A program made the translations under genes and the position numbers. Source: Quercus robur (Eukaryota > Streptophyta > Magnoliopsida > Fagales > Fagaceae). Taken from it: a stretch of 64,000 nt of DNA. Below are positions 44,159 through 55,849 of the stretch, one piece after another. A model generated the notes under the pieces. The model saw only the letters and a list, made by a program, of their open reading frames with translations. It made no database searches and was not told the origin of the DNA. Position 1 is the stretch's first letter; each line of letters starts with the position of its first letter. The stretch spans positions 54,805,354 to 54,869,353 of the forward strand of contig NC_065536.1 of the NCBI RefSeq assembly GCF_932294415.1. Reading direction: 5' to 3'.

Positions 44159-44831
44159 TGTGGGGCCCGATGATTTGAGGCCCTGGCCCGTTTATTCGTT
44201 GGGGCCCAAGGCCCGAGCCGAGGAAGGTTATAGCCCAGACTCGGTAATACGAGTCCAAAAATAGTCTTGGGGCACAGCCGAGGACGATTTAGTCCTCGGC
44301 ATGTCCGAGGTCTCACTGAAAGGAAGGGCAAAAACGGTATAGGAGCAGCTTGGAAAAAATCTAAAAATATCTAGGTCAATAGAAAAGGATACGCTGGAAA
44401 GTGTAAACGACCAGGAAAAGCTGCCCTTACTGCCATTCAATACTCTGCACCTGACAGAGTCATGCTCTCCAGCTTTTAACAACCACCCCCAACCACTTTG
44501 GGTATGGGCTAATGGGACAAGTATTAGTCTTGGAATGTCGATTCTACACGGGGACGAAGGATAAGGAACACAGGCTAGTATAAAAGGAAAAATAAGCAAT
44601 CCAAAAGGCTAGCTGGGAAAAATGGCCAAAAACCAGAGCCTCCCAGCCCGCCTCCAGGAGAAAGACTCCTAAGGCGAAAACGACTTAATCATGTATGAAC
44701 ACCACGAGAAACCCACCGTCTGGTGACTGAGGCCTAGCCTTTCAAACCCACGCTCTACAAATGATATTGTTTGGGCCTTTTTACGTGTGAACCTAACACT
44801 GTTACGGTTCGTTACGAATCGTGTCCTTACA
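44159..44831 (+). repeat. Solo LTR (divergent subfamily)
   Basis: 673 bp, TGTGGGGCCCGATG ... GTGTCCTTACA, with a perfect TSD TCTAA (44154-44158, 44832-44836). A TATA-like AGTATAAAAGG occurs near 44577. Copy 1 shows the empty site near 12865. Confidence 0.93.
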
Positions 44832-45559
44832 TCTAATTTTTTTGCAACTACAATAAACTAGTATAAATACCAGTTGACTATAGCAAGTTGTTAAAAATAA
44901 AATAAAATATTTTATTAAGGTTATATTTCTTCCTTCAATTAAAAAACTCAAATTCTCTCTCTTCCTTATTATTTTAATGAGCTGTTTATATTATTTTAAA
45001 TGAAGTTATAAAAAAATAGAACATTTGATATTTGGTGTATTATAAAGTGAGGTGATAAAATAGATAAAGTAACTTTTTGAGGTATTAAAAGCGAAAATTT
45101 TTAGCATTACTATTGTGAATGCTCTAACTTCAAAGAAAAAAAAAATTATAGCCAGCCTAGTATTAAAAAAAAAATTATTTTATTTTTATTTTTATCTTTT
45201 TAGGTAGATAATTGCATCTTAATATATTTAAAAACAACAATTTTGTGTATTTATAATTTTTTAATATTATATGGATGTCTATATAGATTATATATATATA
45301 TATATATATATATACTCTGGTCCCCACTAGTTTAAAATCCTGGGTCCATTCCTATTCTTAATAAAATTATAATTTTCTTGTGTTTAAGTCTTTTATATAT
45401 GTACATGTGTGTGTGTGTATAAGTAATAGATTTACGTATATCTACTCTCTCTTTAGGTCATTCAAGATTTATAGAAAGGATGAATCATTTTAAGAAGTAC
45501 TGGAAACAAATTTCGACCACACATTACATTATTTATAAAAATATCTAGCCATATATAAT

Positions 45560-46342
45560 TGTAGGGTCACAATTTGGGGCCCAAGTCCAAGAGGTATGGG
45601 GTCTTGGTCCAAAGAGCCCAGAAATAATGAATTTGTAAAGAGTGGGCTATAGAACCAGGCTTTAGCGAAGTGGACAGTGATTAATATTGGGCTATACAAC
45701 AGTTGAGTACAAGTGAAGTAGGTTAATATCCATAGATTCTAAGTCCGAGGAGATGAGATGAATATATACTGGTCCCTGTTTGAAGATTACGGTTGTTTGT
45801 ACTGTTCCTCCATTCTCTTTCCTTTTTTCGTCCCCCTTTCCTCATGGGGACTCCCTTTCTTATAAAGTCTTCTTGAAGCTATCGTGGCCTTACACTTGTT
45901 GATCATTTGGACCCTTACTTAAGTGTTTATCCCATCGGACACCCCCTTTCAGCCTTCTGTGAGTTGTGGTGGCCAAGGCAGCACTGTTTACAGGTCCTCT
46001 CCACATTAATGCGACCAGAAAAGTAGCTGCAATGCATTTAATGCGGCAACAACTGCCCCTCCTTGGACACCTTACGTTTCCTTCTTTCCTACGGGTCTGT
46101 GGGACTTATCCCTGCTATTAATGTCTGTGGGGTGGGTCCTTCTAGTAGACAGAGTGCATATTTGAGTCATACTCATCACGTCCGGGGAGGCGTTTCTCCT
46201 CGGACCGTCCTTTAAATGTCTCCCTATCCACAAGAGCTGGGCTGTGAGCCCTTTTAGCATCCACTTCCTCTCCTCGAACATGGCTAATCTTCCCGTATGG
46301 GGCCCAAGACCCATTTCATGATTTTGGGCCTTTGCCCCTACA
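45560..46342 (-). repeat. Solo LTR in minus orientation
   Basis: 783 bp, plus-strand ends TGTAGGGTCAC and GCCCCTACA, perfect TSD ATAAT (45555-45559, 46343-46347). Its complement matches the LTR at 42723 (AAGGCCCAAAATCAT start). The empty site CATATATAATAATTAAAAG is at about 13556. Confidence 0.95.
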
Positions 46343-46374
46343 ATAATAATTAAAAGTAAAATGAATTATGTTTC

Positions 46375-46409
<35 letters not shown>

Positions 46410-46973
46410 TACTATATTTAAAAAAAAAAAAAAAAAATCCTTATTGCATTATGCCATATAATTTTTTTTTTTTTTGAGAAAAAAAATTATAATACTTGGT
46501 ATCAGCTATATACTTTGTTATAAAGTAATTACATCATTTTAAGAACGGGTTTAGAACTAACATTATAAGTCTCATCTATTATTTTTATTTTTTACTAACC
46601 AAAAAACAATTATTCAAAATTTTCTTGCTTTGCGTAGGTTTATGATTAGCATAGGTGAAACTCAAGCCCTTTATGTTGTTCGTCAAATGCATTTCATTTT
46701 CAAAAAAAATTGTTTAGACCCATTACAGTTCACTTATCAATTTTAATGAATTAGTTAAATTATGACTCAAGGTAGTTATTAGCACATATTTCAAAATAAT
46801 CAAATAATGAACAAATAAGCATAATCAAAATCACACGAGGCAATATTTGTCCATGAAGTGAAAACCATTGTAGAAATATTACCAACGTAAAAACACTTCA
46901 GTGGCCAAGCCTAAAAAGCGAATTCACTAGTAAGGGGTTGCTATGGTTTAGACTTCTACTAACATGACATTTC

Positions 46974-47785
46974 GGCCAAAATTGGAAATTATCACTATTT
47001 GCCAAACAATATAATTAGTAAGCACTGTTTTCAAACTATATTTTTTACTAACATCTCGAGTCTAAAAGGCTCGATTTAGGGCCTATAAATCGAGTTTCAA
47101 AGACTCGATTTTCATGGTTTGATCACGTCTGATGTGGCATTTTATCCACGTGGTGACCACCTGGAAATCGAGTCCCTAAGACTGTTAATAAGCTTTGTCT
47201 TCTTCATCTGAATTTCTTGTCTCTCAACTGTGGATAGCTTAGCGGCCCGCTTATCGCTCCCTTCACCACCAACTGAGTCGTTAGGCCGTGTGACCTAGGC
47301 CAACACGACCCAGGCGGTGGTTAGAGTGTATTTTTATTTTATTTTTGGGTTTGGGTTTCCAATTCGATTAGTTTTTATTTTGGATTTTGTTCTTGGGTTT
47401 TTTGGGGCTTTGGAAGTTTGAGAAAGGAGAGTGGGAGAAGAAGAGGATGAGAGGAAGATGGGGAAAGAATGACTTCTGTTTGTTTTGTTGAAGAATAAGG
47501 AAAAGGACAATCTGGGTCTGGGTCTGGGTTTGGGTACCAAAACCACTCCAGACAGTTGAAAATATTTGCACTATAAATGTTGCAGATGTAAATTTCCAGA
47601 TAGATGCCACGTGGAAAAAGTGCCAACTTAGACCCGATCAAAACATGAAAACCGACCCTCAAAGACTCGATTTATAGTTCAAAATCGAGCCTTTTAGACT
47701 CGAGATGTTAGTAAAAAATATAGTTTGAAAACAATGCCTACTAATTATATTGTTTGGCAAACGGTGATAATTTCCAATTTTGGCC
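46974..47785. mobile_element. Mutator-type foldback element (812 bp)
   Basis: Ends GGCCAAAATTGG and CCAATTTTGGCC continue into inverted arms of about 130 bp, with ACATCTCGAGTCTAAAAGGC near 47050 and its complement near 47690. A perfect 9-bp duplication TGACATTTC (46965-46973, 47786-47794) flanks it; copy 1 has the empty site near 14120. The interior (about 47190-47560) is unique and could be captured sequence; frames there are not recognisable. Confidence 0.93.
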
Positions 47786-48748
47786 TGACATTTCTCATAC
47801 ATTTAGTTTGACACTGTACCTGATCTCCCCACTTTTGTTAGCAACTATAGACTCTTATTTTGTGTCTTTTACACAATTTGTTTCACAAATAATTGCTGCT
47901 TGGAGATTAATCTCTACACCACTCTAAGAGCGTCTCGAATATTTGGATTTGTCTCTATTGTTCTTTTAATCAAGCCCCAACACAATGTAGGTGATCTTAT
48001 TGCTAGAATAATAAAACTCTTAAGGATACTCTATGAAGAGTTGTTATAATGGATTTTCTCTATATTTTTCCAATTGTCATCTTCTCTAATAATTAGGGTT
48101 TAAATAAGGTTAGAATGCAAGTAGGCTTTAGGCCTGAGGTGGCTACAAAAATAATCGTGGGAAGCCAAGTTGGTTCTTTCCAAAATAGGGGTTCACTTGA
48201 CTAAGTATCGAGCAAATCACTGATGATACTTTTTGTCCAAACTTCAATTTTGCTTAACAGATTACAAGTTTTTGCTTAACCGAGGTTTTCAGTCTCACCT
48301 AGTGGATAGAATGTTTCAATGCTCAACCAAATAACACCCCTTCAATAACATTGTTCGTGCCTTAAAAGGCTAAAATTTGTCATAAAATTAGCGAACACTC
48401 AAATACTCAACTCATTGCAATTGTCAAAGTTGAATATTCTTCTATGAAAATTAAGAATTGTGCAACAATGAAAACTACAACCACCATATATTGATTCTAT
48501 AGGTTCATAAAGACACAATTACCCCTTTTTCATAGGTTTATGAATCTTTCTTGGTAGATGGACAAAACATTTTATCTTTTACTTCTTTCTTGTCCTCATT
48601 GTGAATCTGTGATCAATTGGGGTAACTATTTCAATCAATATTTTATTATTCTTGTCCCATTAAGGTGAATTTTGATTCGTGTCACTCTTCTTTCATTTTT
48701 GTCCCAAAAAAATCTAAATTATTATTTGCTAAGGTCCTAATTATGTAG

Positions 48749-49020
48749 TTACAATCGAAATAGTTGAACCTTACAACAACAGCAGTTTCTCTGTTCTGCA
48801 AGATCATTCCTCACAACAGCAGTTTCTACAGAAACAGCATCCAGTCTGTCACACACAGAAAGTTGTTCCCCCTCTCTAGGAACTCCGAGAATGTTCCCCA
48901 AGATAGTCACCCTTGCCTTGGTGTCCGAAGACATTGCAATCTAGCTCTGATACCAATTTTCACAGGGTCAATTTTTCTCTTAAATTTTCTACCTGTGATG
49001 GCATTAAGCCCACTGACTTA
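48749..49020 (-). mobile_element. LTR-retrotransposon fragment with an initiator-Met primer-binding site
   Basis: The minus strand reads TGGTATCAGAGC (48955-48944), the standard primer-binding site complementary to initiator-methionine tRNA, then ATG at 48934 opening a 61-codon frame (MSSDTKARVTILGNILGVPR...). The LTR would lie at higher coordinates and is interrupted by the MITE at 49021. The coding part stops at 48749, so the element is truncated. The class (copia or gypsy) is not settled. Confidence 0.6.
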
Positions 49021-49277
49021 GTGTGGGTTTGGATTCAGCGTTTCCGCTGAATCCCGCGTCACGTTTTCCTTTTTCTTTTTTTTTTTTGCTTTCACGCGTT
49101 TAAGGGAGAGACAAATGTCACTGTTCATGCATTGTTCATCACTGTAGCAGCACTGTTCATACATTAAAAAATATTAAAAATTGGTCCCACGGTACTATTC
49201 ACACATTTAAAAATTATTTTGCTACAGTGTTTTCAGTTTTCAGTTTCAGTAACAACAAGTTCAATCCAAACGGACCC
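49021..49277. mobile_element. Harbinger-like MITE (257 bp)
   Basis: Ends GTGTGGGTTTGGATT and AATCCAAACGGACCC, with TTA on both sides (49018-49020, 49278-49280). It shares its interior with the MITE at 18729. Confidence 0.85.
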
Positions 49278-50520
49278 TTAGTCTCAGCCAACACTCCACA
49301 CACACACACACACTGTAGGAACACTCAGAACATAATTATCAAGGAAATTCACACACACACACACACACACACACAGCACACACAGTATTTACAAGATACC
49401 AACCCCAACCTTTATAACTCAATATCAAGTACAAAGGAAGCCTAGAGAATACACACGAAATTCTCTAAGCAAAATTACACACTCTGCTATTGACAGCCCC
49501 AACAGCCTAGGATAAATATACATAATTAACTGTCACAGCAGTTACTGCCAAGTAACTGCCCCTTGTACAGGACTTGCTGCCACATGTGGTTTGACTTAGG
49601 ACACCTTAAATTGATGTTGTCTTGGCCTGCTTTGCACATTTCCAACCCCTACACAGTAAGTTTGAACATCCACAAAGCTAGGAACTGATTGGTAACTGCC
49701 GATAACTGCTACTGCAAACTTTGCACATGCCAGCCCATTACTCAGCACATCATCATGGGGCTTCTGTCCATGCTCCAGAAGCCCACAAATAATATTTCCA
49801 TCACATTTTAGAAGCCTTGGCTCTCTGTTCAAGCCCTTTTCATCAGCATCACAACCCACACAACATGTCCATGTGCAACACACCAAGTAATTGCCATCAG
49901 CATACTCATACAAGTCCATGCATTATGCCAGCACGAACCAACCCAATGCCTTGCACACCATATCATCATCACAGCAACCCAGCACTGCCTTGCACCCAGG
50001 CCACCAAGCCCACATACAAAGCAACCACTAGCCAAGCCACCATGCCATGCACTATCACATAGGGTGAGCACCACCTGTTGCTGCCCATCATCACCAAAAC
50101 CATCTCTGTCCACCATGGCCCTCTTTTGCCATGGCTTTGGGGCATCATGTGGAGCAAGGTGCCTCCACATGCTATCCTTCATCATGCTCATCAATCTGAA
50201 TCCAGCAGGGAGACTGGGCTTGTCCCCCTCAAAGAGCAATTAGGAGCTTCACTAGATAGGCACAAGAAGCCATTAGTGTCTTGAGAAAATATTGAGCCAT
50301 GTGACTGACCTGATGTTGTCCAAGCACTCCAATTCCTCATGCCATCATCAGCAATTTGTAAAGCTCCTAACATTGTGTCAAGTTATGTAGTCAACGACAC
50401 AAAGGTGGAATAGGAGATTGCTCTGTTTTCCCTCCACCTGGAATTCCTAGTCAATGTGTTTGCAACTTTAACGCCCCGATTTGTCCTCCTAATTGATTCT
50501 CTTGGCAACATGCACTACTA
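49278..50520 (-). other. Probable continuation of the retrotransposon LTR and unidentified sequence
   Basis: Contains (CA)n tracts at about 49288-49312 and 49351-49375 and a CA/CC-rich stretch to about 50300. Long overlapping frames on both strands (49817-50062 plus, 49829-50239 minus) reflect composition, not a recognised product. Confidence 0.35.
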
Positions 50521-50876
50521 TATATGTTAGAATAATGTGGCCTAACATTATGTTATACACTAAAGTTGTAAAATATTGCTATATTCAAATAAGTCTACTT
50601 GATTTAGTAGACTAAGATTATGAATAAATTTATTGTAGTCCTTGACTTATCCATATCTATTATGATGTAGCCTATTCTTATAGATAAATTGTTGGGCCAT
50701 AATAGAAAGGAGATGCAAGTTAAAATTGCTCAAACAATAAGAGACAACAAGGACCAATATCTTAATGGTTAGCGCATAATAATCTTAACATTCCTACGAT
50801 AATGAAATTCATGCATGTTGAATATTGGCCTTAATAACTTGTCATTGTCAAATGCCAATAACTTGACAATAATAAG

Positions 50877-51060
50877 AAAAGGGAAATGCTAACAAGTGCC
50901 CTTAGGGCATTGGTTAAGAATCCAGTTAAAGAAAGTTTTGATATTACTTTTATGGGAAATGAAAAAAAGCTATCAAAACATTAATTGTTTTTTTTTCTTT
51001 TCCCCTAAAGACTTTCTTTAACTGGATTTTTCTTGGTTTTGTTGACAGTTTCTTAATACA
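50877..51060. mobile_element. Foldback MITE
   Basis: AATCCAGTTAAAGAAAGT and the inverted ACTTTCTTTAACTGGATT form a stem around a short loop, within a GGGAAATGCTAACAAGTGCC-type element. The target duplication is not clear. Confidence 0.55.
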
Positions 51061-51467
51061 AAATAAATCATGTTTGCACAACATCTAACCAAATGTCAAC
51101 AATTTTTTTTTTTGTTGGCTTTGTAATAACTATAAAAAACCTTGCAGACTTCAATCACCACTCACACATTATAGATATTGTAGCTTATATGTGTTATTAT
51201 GTGATATTCAAAATTAGGGCAATAGATGTGGCTGCCAAAATTTCAATTGGAGAGACTTCTTTGACATAATGATGCACCAGCCAACCAATATATAAATATA
51301 TTGTTTAACAACAATTAAGAAGAACAAAATTTTATAATAAAAAAAAAATGTACACATTGTTTTGAACTGTCTGAATTTTGAATCAAAATACAACTAACTA
51401 AATTTAGTAAAATGGTTTTCATATTGATGGTGTTATGAAATAAACCAACTCCTGAAATTCATTCATA
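51061..51467. other. AT-rich spacer
   Basis: Nothing recognised. Confidence 0.4.
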
Positions 51468-51965
51468 TGGCTCGTCCTAAGGAAGAGTTGACTGGCTTAG
51501 ATCATGTTCGTCCAAGGATAAGCTCGTCCATTTGTGAAGTAGGTTGGACAAGCACCTTGCGTCTTGAACGTGATCCTTGAATATGTACTTAAGATGACCT
51601 CTATTTTCCTGTCAAGCTACAAAACTACTTCCCCAATAAACGGTTGTGGAAAACAGATGCCAAATAAGGTAACTTCCATGACAGTTATGGAAGTTACCTC
51701 CGAGTCTTCCGAACTCCACAACGGTAGGAGAAGTAACTGCCTCAGACAGCACTATATAAGGGCTCTTCCACGGGAAGGTATGGCATTTAGACACTTCCAC
51801 ACAAATTGGAATTCCAAAAAATACTGTCTTTACCATCGGAGGATTCTCGACCGGTCCTCCCCGGTCTCCTCTGATTTTTATCTTTTCAAGATATTCCAAG
51901 TAACACAAAGATCATCAACGCCCGAGATATTCAGCCTTACTGATTTCCTTGTGTTCATCACATAT
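51468..51965 (+). repeat. LTR-like sequence (Ty3/gypsy type)
   Basis: A TATA box (CTATATAAGG near 51752) is followed by CCATCGGAGGATTCTCGACC and CCCCGGTCTCCTCTGATTTT, the R/U5 style of Tat-type LTRs. Exact ends and a target duplication could not be fixed. Confidence 0.55.
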
Positions 51966-52883
51966 AAATACAGCTTTATATGTAAAATGTGAGTTGAATT
52001 CTAATTCAAATTGCCTAAATGCAATGCAAATCAATTTAAAAAGTCAAATGCAAATCAATTGTAGAGATCTAGGATTTAGGGGTTATTTAAGGTGATAAGC
52101 ATAAATTTTCAATTATTTAAAGTAAAAATTAAGCTAATCAAACAATTAAATAATTCACTGTAAATTTTAATTGGTGAAAACAAGCAAGAAGCACTTAAAT
52201 GAGAGTGGAAGTGCACTAACAAATTCCCTTCACAAACATAGTAAATCTTTGAATTAAAAACCTCAAATTTTCACCACAAACACACAAAACTCATAAAACC
52301 CAATTAAATACTAAACCCATAAAGCCACAAGTTCACTAAAAAAAACTCAACTTGGTGAGCAGAGGTTGGCCGGAGAGGTGAGGAGAAGGAGGAGTAGTTT
52401 GATGGTTTTGTGGGCAGAAAATAAGAGAGAGAGAGGCAAATCGTTGTGTGTACATTGAGGCTTTGGTTGAAAGGTTGAGATATTGTAAAATAGTCAGACT
52501 ATTTTTTTTTTTTAAATTAAATTAAATCTTAGGTAGCACAATATAAGAAAATCAACAAAAAGTTAAAGGTTTCAGTTTCATAGTATATATAGATAATTTA
52601 AACTTTGACATTTTGTAAATAAATTAGGGTAAATTGCAAATTACATCTTTAAAATTTGAGGGTATTTAGATTTTACACTTTAAAATTTCAATATTTGGTC
52701 TTTAACCCCTACAGTTTGGAAGTGTTTGGATTCTGTACTCCCAAATTCTAAAACTTTAAAGAGACACCTCCAAACTTTAAGGGGTAAAATCTAAATTCTG
52801 AAACATCAGAATGTAAAATACAAATACTCCCAAGCTTCAGTTAGGTTTTATAGTATATATAGATGAGCAAAAAGCTAGCCTAC
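51966..52883. other. Non-coding sequence upstream of RPL27A
   Basis: Includes a degenerate foldback-like stretch (about 52630-52835) with AATTTGAGGGTATTTAGATT and related inverted words. No gene seen. Confidence 0.45.
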
Positions 52884-52899
52884 CTTCCTTCATTTTATC

Positions 52900-53055
52900 T
52901 GGGCTTTTTATTGGGTCTAGGAAACTCAGAGACGAATATTAATTGGACCAACCAAAAAGATCCAATGCGGCCATTCTCAGGCCCAACCCAACACTCTCTC
53001 CATTTTCAACCCATTCAAAATTCCACCACTACCCCCACGCACCCCCAAACCCTAA
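52900..53055 (+). promoter_or_regulatory. RPL27A: RPL27A promoter motifs: site II and telo-box
   Basis: Site II-type motifs TGGGCT (52900-52905) and AGGCCCAA (52979-52986) and a telo-box AAACCCTAA (53047-53055) precede the gene, with further AAACCCTA words at about 53111 and 53157. These pairs are typical of plant translation genes, where they drive expression in dividing cells (family knowledge). Confidence 0.8.
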
Positions 53056-53206
53056 GGGCAAATCCGTCACCCCGAAAAACCCATCCCCTCATTTCTCACA
53101 TAAAATCCCCAAACCCTATCCCTCTTCTCTCTCTCACCCCTCTCTGAGGCGCGCCGAAAACCCTACCGCACAGAGAGACCGAGAGCGAGAGCGAGAGATC
53201 CCAACA

Positions 53207-53647
53207 ATGGCGACACGTTTCAAGAAGAACAGGAAGAAGCGCGGACACGTGAGCGCCGGACACGGCCGTATCGGCAAGCACAGGAAGCATCCTGGAGGTC
53301 GCGGAAACGCCGGAGGCATGCACCACCACCGGATCTTGTTCGACAAGTACCATCCTGGGTTCTTCGGCAAAGTCGGTATGCGCTATTTCCACAAGCTTCG
53401 CAACAAGTTCTATTGCCCAATCGTTAACGTCGACAAGCTCTGGTCTCTCCTCCCCAACGATGTCAAGGACAAGGCCTCCAACGACAGCGCTCCTGTGATC
53501 GATGTCACTCAGTTCGGGTACTTCAAGGTTTTGGGCAAGGGTGTTCTTCCCGAGAGCAAGCCTGTCGTTGTTAAAGCCAAGCTCATCTCGAAGATCGCAG
53601 AGAAGAAGATCAAGGAGGCTGGTGGTGCTGTGGTACTCACTGCTTAG
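53207..53647 (+). CDS. RPL27A: 60S ribosomal protein L27a (uL15)
   Basis: An uninterrupted 146-residue frame from ATG 53207 to TAG 53645-53647. The N terminus is very basic ([20 protein letters not shown]) and followed by [20 protein letters not shown], the uL15 rRNA-binding loop, then [18 protein letters not shown]. The C terminus ends GGAVVLTA. Length and composition match plant L27a. The protein sits in the large cytosolic ribosomal subunit. The ATG context is good (CAACAATGGCG), and a GAGA-rich leader precedes it. No intron is present in the coding region. This is the best conserved gene of the window. Confidence 0.98.
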   Translation: MATRFKKNRKKRGHVSAGHGRIGKHRKHPGGRGNAGGMHHHRILFDKYHPGFFGKVGMRYFHKLRNKFYCPIVNVDKLWSLLPNDVKDKASNDSAPVIDVTQFGYFKVLGKGVLPESKPVVVKAKLISKIAEKKIKEAGGAVVLTA

Positions 53648-55570
53648 GTTTCGGTACTTTTTTAGGTTCTTATATGAAAATTTTGGTTTATTCGCGAACC
53701 CTTTTGAGACGTGTTTGGTATTATTATTGTTATCTGTTTAATGAAAGTTTTGAATCATGGGATTATTGTTATATGTTTCTTTTTTTGGGAATGGTAGATT
53801 CAATCGGTTTATTATGCTTGATATATGATATTTTATTGTTGTTCTGGATTATTGGCTTGGTGATTTTATGTTATGAGATTTCGTTTTGCTTTGTATTAGC
53901 TGTTTTGATTTGCTAGAAATGGATGAATACGGTAGTTTTTTTAGGATTCTTAATGTTCCATGTCTGATTTTGGTAGATTGATGATTATTATGGTTTGGTG
54001 AGTGTGAGTGTGAGTACTGAGTAGAGATATTAAGATGGTTTGTGATATTGTATTGGTGGATTTTGTTGGGCTCTTAATGTTTCACATCTGATTTGGGTTG
54101 ATTGATGCGATGATGATGACGCATTGGTGAGTGGGGATTTTATTTTCCTGTGAGAGTATATGCTTTAGGGTACATGGTCATGGTGTTTCAGATTTGTGGA
54201 GAAATATATTAGTATAGAGTTTGTTTAATTGGGATTGGGCACTTAAAAAGTTCTAAGGATTGTTGTGTAATGAGTGTGGTTTTAGAAGTGTTGTGCTGAA
54301 TTTTTTGTTAGAATGATGGATTTATGAAATTGCATTTAGCTATAGAAAGCTCTTTTAGCCAGTCAATTGTTTCTTCCGTATAACTCGGGGGAATTGTTCC
54401 CATTTGTCTCTTTATTTCTCTGTCTTAAATTCTTATTTCAATCTTTTTTGTCTTGTTTTTACTCTGAATCTGTTGCTCATGGGCAATTTGTGTATTCTGA
54501 CTCTTATTTTATTAACATGCCATTCTTAAAGACCTTCCCTACATTTTTTTCAATGAGCCCTTTCTTAAATGTTACCTCCTTTTTCAAGAATGTGAGTGGG
54601 AGGTGAGGTTGCGGGTTCAAAACCAATTAGGTATTTGTGTAACTTTCCAATGGGAGAAGGCATGTTATGTTGACTTGCTGACAGTTCTTTTGGATTAGGG
54701 TGTGATAGTGTTATGTGATGGATTCAATATCCTGCATCAATTAGTGTAAGTTCCATGTAGTGACATGAGTTCTGATACATTGTCATGCTATTGAAGGTTG
54801 TAATTTTTTGTATTGCATTTCATGTGGGATAGAACTAAAAGATATGAAGTTCATTGTTGCCATAGTTACATACTCAAATTCATTTCTCAACCTCTTGTTT
54901 TGTGCTCTTTATATTTTTTTTCCTTGGATTACTTTTGGCCATTTTTAAGTTTAGCTTTAATAGGAATTCTCTGCTTTCTTGTGGCCTTTAGTTGTATCCA
55001 TCAGCCAGAATTTGCACCTATTTGTATCGATTTAGTGATTAGTCCGCAAGTTTCATTGATCCCTCTCACTTCTCCTTTTCCACTTGCTTCCATTAGGTCA
55101 ACCTACCCTGAAAAATTGTCAGCCTACACAGTATACCGAGGCCTATCAACCATGGGCTTCTTTTTTCAACTAATGATTTTTTTTGCCATTCTCGTCATTT
55201 TCATTCTAAAATTTGTGCTTCACTTAAGATCATTGTTGGTATGCTTAGTTCAAAACACGAAGCCGGCTTGAACGCTTTTTGCCTCAAAAGCTAGGCTCAT
55301 TTAAAGCACGCTCTAGTGGCGCTTTTTTAAAAAAGCTCGAAGCACACTTTTTGGCTCTTTTTTATATTTTTCAAAAAACAAAAACAAAAACTGAATTAAA
55401 ACTATAGGATTTTGACATTATTGTTATAAACCATTTATTTGACATATTTTTAGTGCAACTTATTTTTAAAAAAGAAAAATTGAGTGTAACTTGTCTTGAT
55501 ACCCACAACTTTTGAGTTCTTATCTATTTTTAATTTTCTTTTTCCTTGATTTTTTTTTCTCTTTGAAATT
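53648..55570. other. 3' flank of RPL27A and spacer
   Basis: The first ~200 bp is likely 3' untranslated region. Frames such as 54813-55271 are TTT-rich and have no recognisable product. Confidence 0.5.
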
Positions 55571-55574
55571 GTAA

Positions 55575-55849
55575 CCCACTCTGTTTGGATAAGTGGGTTT
55601 TTGGATCATATCACTCCGTTTTCATAATTAAGTTCTCAAAACATGGGGTCCCACAAAAAATTTTGTGTTTGGCTTGGTTTTCAACGCATATTTCTATCAC
55701 CCAAAACTCAAAATTTTGAGTTAAGAGTGATGGAAACAGAAAAAGCAAATAGGTGTTTTCAAAAACTGAGAACTAAGTTATGAGTTTTGAAAACTGAGTT
55801 ATGAAAATTGAGATATAAAAACTAAGCTATCTCTAAACCAAACGGGCTC
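55575..55849. mobile_element. Degenerate Harbinger-like MITE
   Basis: Left CACTCTGTTTGGATAAG and right CTAAACCAAACGGGCTC followed by TTA resemble the ends of the MITE at 9269. Interior AACTCAAAATTTTGAGTT is a perfect inverted repeat. The left TTA is not clear. Confidence 0.5.

Larger units (their letters stand above)
41755..45045 (+). repeat. Three tandem copies of the hAT 5' segment plus left flank
   Basis: Each copy runs from about GTCATTTRGTCCA.TTCAATGG through GGAGGAGAGATT, the hAT start with TTCTTAATCAGG, to ATTTGGTGTATTGTAAA. Copies begin near 41775, 42305 and 43750. Copy 2 contains the solo LTR 42723-43493 and copy 3 the solo LTR 44159-44831; copy 1 has neither. Copy 1 of the segmental duplication has a single unit. 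Confidence 0.85.
41898..45354 (+). mobile_element. Non-autonomous hAT element, copy 2, expanded and interrupted
   Basis: Counterpart of 12611-13357 with the same 8-bp duplication TTCTTAAT (41890-41897, 45355-45362); the terminal G has become A. It grew from 747 bp to 3.46 kb through two extra tandem copies of its 5' part with flank, and two solo LTR insertions. Confidence 0.88.
39096..53026. repeat. Segmental duplication, copy 2 (with many later insertions)
   Basis: 39096-48560 aligns with 9842-15060, and 52884-53026 with 15681-15823. Between 48560 and 52884 the sequence has no counterpart in copy 1. Insertions absent from copy 1 include the MITE at 40984, the solo LTRs at 42723, 44159 and 45560, the foldback element at 46974 and a long T tract near 40890. 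Copy 2 leads into the intact RPL27A gene. Confidence 0.9.

Noticed and set aside
49829-50239. 136-codon minus-strand frame rich in Trp, Met and Cys
   Set aside because: No domain, and an equally long frame lies opposite; likely due to CA/CCA-rich composition of an LTR-like stretch.
53047-53055. AAACCCTAA considered as telomeric repeat
   Set aside because: Single copies before a ribosomal protein gene are telo-box promoter motifs; no tandem array.
53096-53420. Minus-strand frames opposite RPL27A
   Set aside because: Shadows of a strongly coding plus-strand gene; no family features.
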